A DNA stretch of 64,000 nt from the NCBI GenBank assembly GCA_002794465.1, contig MTSL01000041.1, forward strand, positions 47,113 to 111,112. The letters run 5' to 3'. The stretch is from Paramicrosporidium saccamoebae. Its lineage: Eukaryota > Rozellomycota. Below are positions 20,105-30,179 of this stretch, one piece after another. A program made the translations under genes and the position numbers. Position 1 is the first letter of the stretch; each line of letters begins with the position of its first letter. The notes under the pieces were generated by a model. It had not been told where the DNA came from. It was given only the letters and a program-made list of their open reading frames with translations, and did not search any database.

Positions 20105-20818
20105 ATGGAACCGTTGGCCCAGTCATTGGCAATTTCTCCTCAATCCAATGTGTACCTGCACGCTTTGGACCTCTATCATCAGATATCTCCGCAATTAGGC
20201 TCCCAGAAGTATACAACACGCTGCGGAATGGCGGCCTGTCTGCACCTATCTTCCACTCATTTTGGCATCCGTCTCGAAATTCCTCAGGCCGCCCGGATGG
20301 CTGGCGTCCCGCCCAAGACATTGACGGGCTGTCTGGAGATGACGGCGCGATTTCTGGGGGTGGTGACACTGGAGGGTGTTTGTGCGGCTATAGGTTATGT
20401 CGGCTTGGCGGTGGTGGCACAAGAGGTGGTTCGACGAAGCGGCCGGTCAGTGGATCCCGTAGTGGTGGCAGCAGCCGTGTCGCTGGCATGCACAGCTGTC
20501 GGCGTCAGAATGTTGGCCAAAATTTGCGGTGCAGCATACGCAAACCAGCAACATGTCCAACGATGCGCCCTCGAACTTGACAAGGGCAATGTAAAGGAGT
20601 ATCTGCAGAGCGTCTCTCAGGATGAAAAGCTGATAAAGAACATTAAAACAGAGGGGCTCCAAGTGACCAAGAAACGCAGAGTGGACCAAACTGCCACGCC
20701 ACAAAATACCCAAAAAGAAAAGTCTGTGACGACGGAACGGAAAATGACATTTATGCAAACGCATTACAATTATCCTCTAGGGTTTGCCGTATTCGCTACG
20801 GATGCCAGTCAAATATAA
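20105..20818 (+). CDS. ORC6: Origin recognition complex subunit 6
   Basis: 237 aa from the ATG at 20105; the frame is open to 20021 without support. The N-terminal two thirds look like the TFIIB/cyclin-like helical domain of Orc6: a first helix bundle with RCGMAACLHLSSTHFGIRLE and GVPPKTLTGCLEMTARFLG, then a second with VVVAAAVSLACTAVGVRML. These correspond to the two cyclin boxes of metazoan-type ORC6. A Lys/Thr-rich linker (TKKRRVDQT) resembles an NLS. The C-terminal tail is short, and the Orc3-binding Trp/Tyr motif of animal ORC6 is not evident. A TFIIB-like factor is the alternative, but no zinc ribbon precedes it. It is convergent with WDR70, with 61 bp between stops. Confidence 0.6.
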   Translation: MEPLAQSLAISPQSNVYLHALDLYHQISPQLGSQKYTTRCGMAACLHLSSTHFGIRLEIPQAARMAGVPPKTLTGCLEMTARFLGVVTLEGVCAAIGYVGLAVVAQEVVRRSGRSVDPVVVAAAVSLACTAVGVRMLAKICGAAYANQQHVQRCALELDKGNVKEYLQSVSQDEKLIKNIKTEGLQVTKKRRVDQTATPQNTQKEKSVTTERKMTFMQTHYNYPLGFAVFATDASQI

Positions 20819-20880
20819 CTTGTACACTATTTTCTCTCTCTCCACCTCTGTACATTACAACTTGCAACAGCCTTGACAAA

Positions 20881-22583
20881 TTACTTTTTGCTTTGTATCT
20901 TTCTCGTCAGGATCGCAGCAGCCTCTTCTTCTTTCTGCTTCTTCTCCGCTGCAAGGGCTTCTTTTTCTAACAATTCAGCATCTAGAATGGTGGTAGGCTG
21001 CGTTTCTTTATACGCTGGGGTCACAAACTTTGGATCCTTTTCAGCTCGCTCCGCATACCGTAACAGTGCCTCTCGCGGATCCTCATCTCTCCGAGTGTCA
21101 CGAAGCACATTGCGCATAATGGACTGGGTGACCGAAGAGCCCAGTCGACCTCCAGTACCGGGTCCATCGACAGGCATCTCGGGACGACTGGAGGAACGCG
21201 GATCCTTTCTCATTTTGATGCGAATGCGTTTGAGAGAACGGCCTTCAAGCGTCTTGAACAGCGGCAGGGCATTGGGGGTCTGAATGCCGCCCACAGTAAA
21301 GGCCATCATGGACTCTTTCTTCTTGACATTGGATCGAGAGAGGGGCAGAATGGCGCCCTTTTGGCTGAGTTGGGGATCATATAGCATTTGCACATTTCCA
21401 TCCCCGCAGCCAACAATCAGTTGATTAAGCACTGTCGGCCACAACAACGACACTGCGCTACTATCGCCAATACAAACGGGCTCAGTCACTGCTTCCAATG
21501 AGACAGTATCAAAGAATGCCACAGAACCTGAGGATTTTCCCTTTCGAGCCGACACACAAGTGGCAATTAGATTTTGATCGGGACTAAAGACGCAACTAGT
21601 TTCATCATTAGTGTTGGGCAGATCATTGACTACTCCGATCGGCTTGGAGAAGGAGCGCACATCCCATAGTTTCAAAGTGTCATCGGCACCCCGGGATGTA
21701 ATGTATCGTCCCGAAGAATCTATTGCCAGACAAGAAGTTTCGCCGTTGTGAGCATCGCTAACCATAGAGTCTGCATGTAGCCACGGTCCCTTTGTGGAGT
21801 AAATCCTAATGGATCCATCTGCAGTTGCCACACAGAGATTGGTATTATCAGGCATCATGGCGAGGGCAGTGACTCCAGGTGATCTTCCGCCCGTCTTTCC
21901 TTGTGGACGCACCACCAGAACCGTTTCGCAATTCTTTTTTTCTGCATCCCAAAACCTCACAGTCCCATCCAATCCGGCCGTCACAAATCGGTCCTCTCCA
22001 TACCATTTTCCAGCCGTAACTGCACTTACATGGCCCGCCGTCTTCCGCATGTCCCGCAGATACGGATCACCTTTTGCATATTCCATCACCAATGCGCCAT
22101 GTCGATCCAGTAACACGGGAGTCCCACCACCCCCCACCAGCAGCCAGTCAGAGGCGGGTGAAAATTGCAGGAACCGGAGGGGACAGCCCTCGGTAGGCTC
22201 AAGGTAGCGGAAAGGAGAGAGGGTGTGATCCATTCCACCAAAATCCCACAAAGAGAGTGTATAGTCGTGACTACCCACCGCAAGGCGCGCCCCACTCTTG
22301 TCCAGTGACAATGCACTAATAGTCTTCCGGTGCTGTTTGAGGGTGATACTGTGTGTCACTGGCAATTCAATAGAGTATTCCTGCAGCTCTTCAGCCGCTG
22401 GACGTTTAGCTATGGCCGGCGATTCTAGTCGCCGTGTTTCTGCCAGTCGCGATTCTGTTAATCCGTCACTCTCTGGTGCTTCTTTACCAAACCCCCTTGG
22501 TATCAACTTTGCCAATTCGTCATAATCTGTGGAATTTCTATAATCCTATAGGGCGGTTAAAAGAGAACAAGAAATACCTTCAT
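20881..22583 (-). CDS. WDR70: WD40 protein WDR70 homologue
   Basis: Exon 1 is only six coding nucleotides (ATG AAG, 22583-22578). A 32-nt intron (GTATTT..ATAG with TTTTAAC) is followed by exon 2, 22545-20881, giving 556 aa starting MKDYRNSTDYDELAKL. The longer frame alone has no ATG. Seven WD repeats lie at about 60-400 (ISALSLDKSGARLAVGSHD; VTAGLDGTVRFWD; SRGADDTLKLWDVRS). The WDR70-specific tail follows: PEMPVDGPGTGGRLG, then DPREALLRYAERAEKDPKFV and PAYKETQP. Human WDR70 is found with spliceosomes and in H2B ubiquitylation. It is intact and lies on the same strand as DHX35, 131 bp upstream. Confidence 0.9.
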
Positions 22584-22604
22584 GTTGGGAAACAGCACTG
22601 ACCA

Positions 22605-22714
22605 ATCATACTGTACAAGACTATCCATATTATACAAACTACCCGTATTGTATATTGTATAAAGCTATCTATTCAAATTGTACAAAACTTTCCATTCATC
22701 CTGGACAAGACTAT
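22605..22714. repeat. Degenerate repeat, unit about 20-28 nt
   Basis: About five diverged copies of a word like TGTACAAGACTATCCAT (variants TTGTACAAAACTTTCCAT, CTGGACAAGACTATCTAT and TTGTATAAAGCTATCTAT) fill the gap between the WDR70 start and the DHX35 stop. The spacing between copies varies. It lies where the WDR70 promoter and DHX35 3' UTR must be. Confidence 0.6.
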
Positions 22715-24739
22715 CTATTTTACACGCTGGAACTCGTAATATTTGGGTGCAATCTCTGCCAGCCACTCCAAATCGACTACTGTGACATCTCGCATCCATA
22801 TCTTACTCGTCTGCAAGACATTTTGGAAGACTACACATTCTGGCACCCTCTTGAATAATACTGAGGATGGGTGAATGTGGAGGACAGTGTTGTCACGGAT
22901 GCTGCGATATGTTCCATCCGCCTGTGCCAAGGCTGCCTGGGCAAACAGACCCGAGGCTATGCATTTCTGCACAGGGATCACAGAGTTGCTCCTTATCATA
23001 GAGAGACCATATCGCTGCATGTATTTTTGGAACAGGGCATGGATTCGGGTTGCCTTTTGGAGGGTCTTGTGACTGAGAAAGTGACGCTGGCACCATTTAC
23101 CATCGTGTTTTTGATACGAGCGGTAAATGTTGATAAGTGTAACCAGATCGCCTTGTTCCACGCCCAACCGACGTTTTGCCTCATCCAGAGCACCGCGCAA
23201 ATGTCCCGACACATTCACAAACACCGGTCCTGCGCTCAACATTGCCGCCAGGATGCACATTTCCGCTCCACAATGATATTCGGCCGATGCAATAAGCATT
23301 CTTCCCAGCGTGGCCTCCACGGGTAGTTCTGACATCACCTCGCCCATCATTGTTAGCTGTGAATTAGAGTCCAGGGCGTGAATTGCATGGAGAAATTCAA
23401 GCGATCGGGCCATAGAATCGGTTGCTGGCTGCGACATGAAATCAAAGGCAAGAATGTTGCCAATCCCAAGTGCTTTTAATTGCAGAATCACATTGGTTGG
23501 ATTGCATTTCTGGATTTCTGGAATGGTGTTTCGCAAAAGACTGTCATACTGATCCTCAGTGTAGAGACGGTATGCCTTTCCGGGACAAAGGCGGCCCGCC
23601 CGACCGGCACGTTGTTGGGCAGAAGCCTGGGAAATAGAGGTCAGAAGTAGGACATCGAGTCCTGTTTGGGGATTGAATATCTTTTGCTTCACCCGTCCAC
23701 TATCCACTACATAGACAATCCCCTCGATTGTCACTGAAGTCTCGGCAATATTAGTGGCAATAATGACCTTGCGAACGCCCTTTCCAGTGGCTTCAAAACA
23801 ACGCATCTGCTGCTCAAGTGGCAGTGCTGCATGCAATGGAAGAGGGAATAGTCTCCTCCGGTCCTTGGACAGTACAGCTCCGGCTCCTCCCTCTAGTAAT
23901 GCAATGCATCTATCAATTTCATCCTTCCCAGGAAGAAAGACGAGAATATCGCCAGAATCTTCGTTCGCATGGATTTTGACTATAGTAGAACTGGCCTCCT
24001 CCACTACATCATGTGTCTCTTCCCGTAGATAAAACACATCCACGGGATGCATTCTTCCCTGGACAGTCAATATAGCCGAATCAGCCAGATGGTTTGAATC
24101 ACGGGTAAAGTACGTCTTAAAGGCCTCGGCATCCATGGTAGCAGAAGATATAATTATGCGTAGATCCTTGCGCTTCTTTATAATCTTTTTAAGCAGTCCC
24201 AACAGCAGATCCGTATACAGGGACCGCTCATGGGCCTCATCGATCATGACTACAGAGTATCGACTGAGCAATGGGTCAAAGAGAGCCTCTCGGAATAACA
24301 TTCCATCCGTCAGATATTTAATTCCAGTCATTGGCGAGCTCTTTTCGTCAAAACGGACACTATAGCCGACCAAACCGCCCACCTCGCAGGACATTTCTTC
24401 GGCAACGCGGGTAGCAACGGAAATGGCGGCTACTCGGCGTGGCTGTGTGCATGCGACCATGCAGGTGGTACTGGTCCAGCCGGCCTCAAACAAATACTGG
24501 GGAAGTTGGGTGGTCTTACCTGAGCCAGTTTGACCCACCACAATGACAACCTGATGATTTTCCACGAGATAAAGGAATTCGTTTCGATGTTTATGCACCG
24601 GCAATTGCCCCTTTGATGGTATCATTGCCGCTAATAACACTGTACTTGCCTCCTCCTCATCCAAAGTTACCTCTTCACCAGGCGCAACTGCACCAGGTTT
24701 CCAAAACTTCATCCTCCGGGGATAAAGATAATCCATCAT
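22715..24739 (-). CDS. DHX35: DEAH-box RNA helicase, DHX35 type
   Basis: 674 aa, intronless. The N-terminus MKFWKPG is diagnostic of DHX35 (human KFWRPG). Motifs: GQTGSGKTTQ (motif I, about 70), TQPRRVAA, YSVRFDE, DEAHERSLYTDLLLGLL (motif II with the DHX35-like LYTD extension), SSATMDA, TNIAETSVTIEG, QRAGRAGRLCPGKAYRLY. HA2 and OB-fold domains end in a short C-terminus. DHX35 associates with activated spliceosomes in humans and many fungi and is lost in several intron-poor yeasts. PRP2, PRP16 and PRP22 types are less likely because they have long N-terminal extensions. ATG at 24739; the frame continues upstream a few codons without another ATG. Confidence 0.9.
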   Translation of the reverse strand: MMDYLYPRRMKFWKPGAVAPGEEVTLDEEEASTVLLAAMIPSKGQLPVHKHRNEFLYLVENHQVVIVVGQTGSGKTTQLPQYLFEAGWTSTTCMVACTQPRRVAAISVATRVAEEMSCEVGGLVGYSVRFDEKSSPMTGIKYLTDGMLFREALFDPLLSRYSVVMIDEAHERSLYTDLLLGLLKKIIKKRKDLRIIISSATMDAEAFKTYFTRDSNHLADSAILTVQGRMHPVDVFYLREETHDVVEEASSTIVKIHANEDSGDILVFLPGKDEIDRCIALLEGGAGAVLSKDRRRLFPLPLHAALPLEQQMRCFEATGKGVRKVIIATNIAETSVTIEGIVYVVDSGRVKQKIFNPQTGLDVLLLTSISQASAQQRAGRAGRLCPGKAYRLYTEDQYDSLLRNTIPEIQKCNPTNVILQLKALGIGNILAFDFMSQPATDSMARSLEFLHAIHALDSNSQLTMMGEVMSELPVEATLGRMLIASAEYHCGAEMCILAAMLSAGPVFVNVSGHLRGALDEAKRRLGVEQGDLVTLINIYRSYQKHDGKWCQRHFLSHKTLQKATRIHALFQKYMQRYGLSMIRSNSVIPVQKCIASGLFAQAALAQADGTYRSIRDNTVLHIHPSSVLFKRVPECVVFQNVLQTSKIWMRDVTVVDLEWLAEIAPKYYEFQRVK

Positions 24740-25207
24740 TAGTTGTTGTTTAAATTGTTCTGTGGTGAAAGTATCGTCACAGTGTCACAATAAACGGATG
24801 ACAGAGAACCAAAAGTTGGCGTGTACTCACCGACATGGTGTCCAAACGTTGAAAAGTCAATACTCTCATTCCTTGCCTCTTACTCTTATGTTTGGGCAAT
24901 CACCCAGCACCTAGCACCTAGCATCTGGCATCTAGCATCCGGCATTTAGAACTCGGCTAAAATTCCACTACTTCATGTGGCAATGCTATTGGATCACATA
25001 ACGGCGCTCCTTAGACCGTTATAAACGGTAATGCCTCTGATTGGGCTGCAAGTGACCTGTGGAGCTCAAGTCATACTCATTCTATTTTTACCTCGGATCA
25101 TGATTGGTGCATCTTTTGTAACACTGTTTGAGAAGCGGAGCCGTGTTACATAGGCCTCCAACTAGAGCCGCTTGGTCAGACTAGCAGATCCTCAGACGCA
25201 CCAATCC
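24740..25207. other. Divergent promoter region, DHX35 and STE12
   Basis: This 468-bp region contains a 7-nt-period repeat at 24906-24947 (AGCACCT, AGCACCT, AGCATCT, GGCATCT, AGCATCC, GGCATTT). A perfect inverted repeat, ACCGTT-ATA-AACGGT, lies at 25015-25029, about 180 bp before the STE12 ATG. AACGG half-sites are the type bound by Myb proteins, so it is a candidate regulatory site. No gene is seen. Confidence 0.5.
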
Positions 25208-26431
25208 ATGTCGACGCCTGCCGCATTTCCTGCCTCTGGCGCGTCCACAGCACCAACGACACCTACTGATAAGAATCCAATGATCACTGAACTGCGAAAC
25301 TTCCTGGGTAATGCTCCCATGACAATGCCCACTGATCACGATCCGGCAGTGCGAAAGTTCAAAATGTCTAATGGAGAGGAGATTAGCTGTGTATTGTACA
25401 ACCGACGATTCTTCATTACAGGCACTGATGTGGTCAAGATTCTCATCTTCCGATTCCAACAGTTGGGACGTGGGATCCTGAATCCGAAAAAGTTTGAAGA
25501 GGGCGTCTTCTCGGATCTACGGAACCTAAAGCCGGGTACCGAGGCAGTGTTGGAAGAGCCACGCAGCGAGTTTCTGGAATTCCTTCACAAACACGGCTGC
25601 ATCCGGACGCAGAAGAAGCAAAAGGTGTTCTTCTGGAACAAGGTACCACACGATGATCTGTTCCGGGAGGCCTTGGAACGCAATTTGAAGCGAGTAACGA
25701 ATGTAGTGAGTTGGGCACAACTGATGAACTCTCCAGATGTGATGAAACAGTATATGATGATGCAGGCGGCAGCTAATGGACAAATGATGATGGGAATGCC
25801 CATGATGCCGAATCAAATGATGCCACCTCAATATATGCAATACCCCATGGTGCATCCCAATATGGTGCCACCAGCTGAAATACCTGTTGAACGGACTCAT
25901 CCGAGACGGACGATTAGTCTGAGCGCAGTAGACTTTACCTCCAAGAATCCACATTCCATGCTCAACGTTGGAACTGCAGGAGGCATGGGAAACATGGGAG
26001 GTATGGGGGATATGGGAAACTTGGGAATGCCGGATATAAGCTCGGCATTATCATCGCCCCTCTTCTCTCCGGATATGGAAGTGGACGAAAATTACTTTGA
26101 TGTCCCTGACACACCCACAGAGAGCAAATTGTCTGCAGAACCCATCACGGCTACCTCATTGACGGTGGCGCCCTCCGATCTCATGCGGAATGACTCCTCA
26201 CTACCCAGCACCGAAGAGAAATTGGACGTAGAGATGCTGAATGAGCTAGAGGCATTGGGTACGCCACCTGAGCTAATCCTGGATCCCACGTTGGGGGCTG
26301 ATCTGACGAGCAGTGATCTGCTGAATGATCTGTGGCCGGGAGAGAAGAGTAGTACTATGAACGCGCCGCTATGGGACGATCTTTCCATGCTCATGCCCAA
26401 CATTGAGCCTAATCTGCGCGGCTCTGAATAG
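25208..26431 (+). CDS. STE12: STE12-family transcription factor
   Basis: 407 aa from the ATG at 25208. The Ste12 DNA-binding domain lies at about 40-155 with near-canonical blocks: VRKFKMSNGEEISCVLYN, FFITGTDVVKILIFRFQ, KKFEEGVFSDLRNLKPG, FLEFLHKHGCIRTQKKQKVF. A Met-rich segment follows (about 178-225), then Gly/Met repeats near 260-275 and an acidic Ser/Thr/Pro/Leu-rich C-terminus that looks like an activation domain. The C2H2 zinc fingers of filamentous-fungal Ste12 are absent. The family is fungus-specific and acts downstream of MAP kinases in mating and invasive growth. This is the best taxonomic marker in the window. Confidence 0.93.
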   Translation: MSTPAAFPASGASTAPTTPTDKNPMITELRNFLGNAPMTMPTDHDPAVRKFKMSNGEEISCVLYNRRFFITGTDVVKILIFRFQQLGRGILNPKKFEEGVFSDLRNLKPGTEAVLEEPRSEFLEFLHKHGCIRTQKKQKVFFWNKVPHDDLFREALERNLKRVTNVVSWAQLMNSPDVMKQYMMMQAAANGQMMMGMPMMPNQMMPPQYMQYPMVHPNMVPPAEIPVERTHPRRTISLSAVDFTSKNPHSMLNVGTAGGMGNMGGMGDMGNLGMPDISSALSSPLFSPDMEVDENYFDVPDTPTESKLSAEPITATSLTVAPSDLMRNDSSLPSTEEKLDVEMLNELEALGTPPELILDPTLGADLTSSDLLNDLWPGEKSSTMNAPLWDDLSMLMPNIEPNLRGSE

Positions 26432-26695
26432 GCTGTTAAATAAACTAAGACTGTACTATAGCATGGTGGTCAGGACGATAAATTGTGGAAAGCTATGAAG
26501 GTGGGTATAATAGCATATGATATAGTGGGCTTAATGGCAGACAACGGAACAATCTATGATAGTAATATCTAGCTACTAATCTTACAGCCAGGCCATGACC
26601 ATTTTTACTTAATCGTGCCCACAGCCACACTACACTACATAACAAACCAGGGACCAGGAGATAATATCTCACTGCACCGTGTTACGCGCAATTGA

Positions 26696-28586
26696 ATGTT
26701 GACAGAGGAGGACGGCCATGTGGAGGTGACGGAGAAAGAGCTGGGCGAGGAGGGACGCAGGCTGGGAATTCTACAGGAGAGCCTGCAGCAGACGGCACAG
26801 CTATGCAGCGATATGATCAAGCAGTTGGACGAGTTTGAGACACGTGTGGCGGCATTGGAGCCCACCCTGATGCCTCTCCATCGGAACCTGGGGATCATTT
26901 CACGTGTGCATACCAGTACAGCCTGACGGCGGCTGAATGATAGATGTCGAGGCAACTCTGAATGTGGTCAAGACGCTCGCAGAGAAGAATGACCTGGCAC
27001 GACGAGAAGAGTACATATTGGCCACAGGGTACAAGCACGTTTGGGTTAACATATAGTCCGACATTGGAAAATTTAGACTCATTTTTGGCGTCTATTGAAC
27101 GGGTGCAGAATGGAATTGACGACTTGAACCAGAACAATTTGTCCTTTTGTCGGGTAACAGTCCGACGATTGGTAATGGCTATTCCGTGCTCATTGGCTGT
27201 AGGAGACGGCAAATGGGCTGGCCATTGATGCACTGGCGCAGAGGTACCGGGAGTGGCTTACGTCAGCAAGCGTAGTAATTGATCCCACCCAATTGGAGAC
27301 TGACGAGACGGACATATTGCCTGAACTGGCGGCAGGACTCAAGAAGATTGCCGAATACTCAATCCACTCGGATCTTCGGGCTGACATTATGGGATGTTAT
27401 GGGGAGGTGCGGTCCAACTACATGTTGCAGACACTGCAGATCCTTTTCCGCAATATTGACACCACCATCAAAGGAACATATACGCGGGGAACACATCCCT
27501 TTATTGTGGCAGTACGCGAATTCTTCCGAATGGCGCAGCGTGAGGCGCAATTCGCTGCGCAGGTGCTATCAACAAACTGTGTAGCCGATGCGGTGCGTCG
27601 TGCCATTGCCCATCCCGCAGATTTGGTCAAAATGGGTGCAGAGACCGTCTCCACCAAAGTGCACAAAGCCTCTGCCAAACACGAATTTGTAGACCAAATT
27701 TGGCTTTTTGACGTCATTGAAGTCTTTAATGACATGTACGTCGAGTGTCTTGATGTTGATGTAAAGGAGACGGTGCGACCAGCATTAGTTTCAGTGACAA
27801 CAGCGGGTGTGGATTTCATGAAAGAGCTCATGGATGATGTGCAAGGAACCAGTCGCAGCATTGGCACCTTGACGGCTGCTGCAAATGCCACCGTTTTTGA
27901 GCAGACTAGCGCCGTGCTGAACTGTCTCAAAAAGATGCTCGAATATGAACGCATCATTGAGGCATTATTATCATCCTGGTCACATAAGCAGTGGGATTAC
28001 ATTGTTGGTCCCATTGCCACTGATGCCCAGAACTTTGCCACTGCCCTCTATTACCAAGATTTACTAAAGGGATTGGAGATAGTCATTGAAAAGTACAGTC
28101 ATGGCTATAAGCGTCCCATGGTCAGTGTGCTATTCCAACTCAACAATTACAACCATATTCTGCGTTCCTGTGCTCCCTTGGCCCATATCCTCGTTGATGG
28201 GGAGGGTAAATATGCAGAGATTGTCGATTCTCTGCAGGGTGAATATGTCGGCTATTGGCGGCACACTGCTGCACTTCTCGAGGATGGTTCACAGCGTGCT
28301 GCTGGCAGTCCGCCCAAGGAGCGTCTCAAGCAGTTCTCTGCCGAACTAGAAGAGCACGTCAAAAGTCAGGAGGGGTGTGCCGTTCCCGATGCCGAGTTAC
28401 GCATGACTCTTATTGAAAAGGTTCAACACGAAGTCACTGCCGTCTTTATTCCCTTCTACAATCTGTACCCAATCCCCATACATTTTCATCTGTAGGAACC
28501 AAAGCACCTTTGCTTCTCTCCATTCGCGCGTGAAATTGGATCCCGACATTGTAGAACAAATGGTTAGTCGAATGTTCCAAGCGTAA
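26696..28586 (+). CDS. EXO70: Exocyst complex subunit EXO70
   Basis: Five exons: 26696-26915, 26944-27028, 27057-27171, 27203-28464 and 28496-28586. The introns are 28, 28, 31 and 31 nt, all GTA..TAG. They restore one frame of 590 aa. The N-terminal coiled-coil (LQESLQQTAQLCSDMIKQL) is followed by the Exo70 pattern LEPTLMPLHRN, then TNVEATLNVVKTL, then ILATGPTLENL. The C-terminal Exo70 helical domain includes SVLFQLNNYNHIL and EVTAVFIPFYNL. The last exon gives the short terminal helix (LDPDIVEQMVSRMFQA). Exo70 binds PI(4,5)P2 and Rho GTPases and docks secretory vesicles at the plasma membrane, a natural partner of CDC24/Cdc42. It is the most intron-dense gene here. Confidence 0.88.
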
Positions 28587-28667
28587 TAAACTGTCATTAT
28601 CGTTCTATCAATCTAGTGGTATTTAATCTCTAACGTTGATTTCGATTCCGATCGCAGTCATCTTGCT

Positions 28668-29954
28668 TTAATAATCTCTACTATCCCGATTATCTCTGCT
28701 TCGGTAATCTCTGTTATTCCTGTCTCGATGACCATCTTGATAATCTCTGTTATCCCTCCTCTGTTCATCTCTGTAATCTCTTCTCCGTTCGTCTCTGTAA
28801 TCTCTACTCCGATCATCTCTGTTATCCCTCATCTGTTCATCTCTTTTATCCCTCCTCTGTTCATCTCTGTAATCCCTTCTCCGTTCATCTCTGTAATCCC
28901 TTCTCTGTTCATTTCTATAATCACCCTCCCGAACGCCCCCATTGGCCGCACTAACCCCACCACTCCCGCTTTCTCGGCCCTGGAGCCAGTCTTGGTGGAG
29001 TTTGGAGACAGACTGCGAGAAATCTACATGGATCCGACGGTCATCAATGAGCACTTTGTCCATCTTCAGATATGCCTCCTCGCATTCCTCCTTTTCGGAA
29101 AATTCGATAAATGCAAATCCAAGTGATCGGCCGGTTCGGCGATCCTTGATCACATCACATTTTAATATCGTCCCAAATCGTGAAAATATCATCTTGAGAT
29201 CATCTGCCTCGGTGAGCGGGTTGAGTTTGCACACAAAAAGTACATTTTCCGGTGGCTTCAGGTCAGCAGAGTCGCGTTCCCCGATCATTTCCAAAGTAAT
29301 GGCCCGTGCCCTTGCTTCCTCCTTTAGTGCCTGCTGTTCTGTCTTTTCGTTAATTGATATGGGCTCTTCGTCAGCTCGGTAACGACGCTGATCGGCAAAG
29401 ACGCGGGACGGTGGGGGTGAACGATCAATGGGAATAAAACCCTTTGGATCCGGAAATGGATCGTCCAAAATCACAGTGTGCTTGATAAAAATGTCGTGGT
29501 ATGGGCGCAACTTTCCGTCACAATGGACCGCGTTAATTCTATCCAACACATCCATGCCCTCTATAACCTGCCCAAATATGGTGTATTTGTCGTCCAGATA
29601 GTCTAGTGGACGGTCTCCCAACGTCACGTAAAACTGCGAGCCATTCTGGCCTCCCCCAGTATTTACCATTCCCATAACGCCCTTCCCTCTATGTCTCAAC
29701 TGCTTGCAAAATTCATCTCCAAAGTACTTGGGAGCTCTATGGTCGAGGACAGCTTCAACACTCATGCCACCAGTGCCCGTGCCAGTTGGGTCTCCACTCT
29801 GAGCAATAAATCCACGCTCCACCCGGTGAAAGAGACACCAATGGTAATACTTCAACTTGCATAATTTGAGAAAGTTACAACAGGCACGAGGAGCTTTGTC
29901 AATATGGAGTTTGACCACCAAGTCGCCTTCATTGGTTACTACCCGCACTGACAT
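28668..29954 (-). CDS. PPIL4: Cyclophilin-RRM protein PPIL4 (Cyp6 type)
   Basis: 428 aa from the ATG at 29954; eight codons upstream are open but lack ATG. The cyclophilin-type PPIase domain (about 1-160) keeps FHRVERGFIAQSGDPTGTG, with the Arg, Phe and Gln of the active site, and GSQFYVTLGDRPLDYLD. The PPIL4-specific linker has HTVILDDPFPDP and IPIDRSPPPSR. The RRM (about 230-310) has ENVLFVCKLNP and DDRRIHVDFSQS. The last 90 residues are an Arg/Asp/Tyr repeat (units like RRDYRDEQ) encoded by a degenerate tandem repeat at about 28680-28935. PPIL4 is a spliceosome-associated prolyl isomerase. Intact. Confidence 0.92.
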   Translation of the reverse strand: MSVRVVTNEGDLVVKLHIDKAPRACCNFLKLCKLKYYHWCLFHRVERGFIAQSGDPTGTGTGGMSVEAVLDHRAPKYFGDEFCKQLRHRGKGVMGMVNTGGGQNGSQFYVTLGDRPLDYLDDKYTIFGQVIEGMDVLDRINAVHCDGKLRPYHDIFIKHTVILDDPFPDPKGFIPIDRSPPPSRVFADQRRYRADEEPISINEKTEQQALKEEARARAITLEMIGERDSADLKPPENVLFVCKLNPLTEADDLKMIFSRFGTILKCDVIKDRRTGRSLGFAFIEFSEKEECEEAYLKMDKVLIDDRRIHVDFSQSVSKLHQDWLQGRESGSGGVSAANGGVREGDYRNEQRRDYRDERRRDYRDEQRRDKRDEQMRDNRDDRSRDYRDERRRDYRDEQRRDNRDYQDGHRDRNNRDYRSRDNRDSRDY

Positions 29955-30016
29955 CCCCGGAGTAAACTTCAAAGACAACCTCGTGCCATAATGGACTTTG
30001 GGTTATCAAAACTGTT

Positions 30017-30123
30017 ATTGACTCGTAACCCAGTATCAAGGACTATTGACCCGCAACTCACTATCAGGGACTCTTGATCCGCAACTCATCATCAGAGATA
30101 CTTGGCTCGCAGCCTTATCAATG
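30017..30123. repeat. Tandem repeat, 28-nt period, about 3.8 units
   Basis: Units start at 30017, 30045, 30073 and 30101. The consensus is ATTGACCCGCAACTC-AYTATCAGGGACT, with 70-80 percent identity by eye between units. The array lies in the short gap between the PPIL4 start and the bL34m stop (same strand), so it is likely part of the PPIL4 promoter or the bL34m 3' UTR. Confidence 0.8.
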
Positions 30124-30179
30124 ATTTTTGCTCACTAGTACCGCTTGATTGGATACATTGTGTAATATGGTCTAATTTA

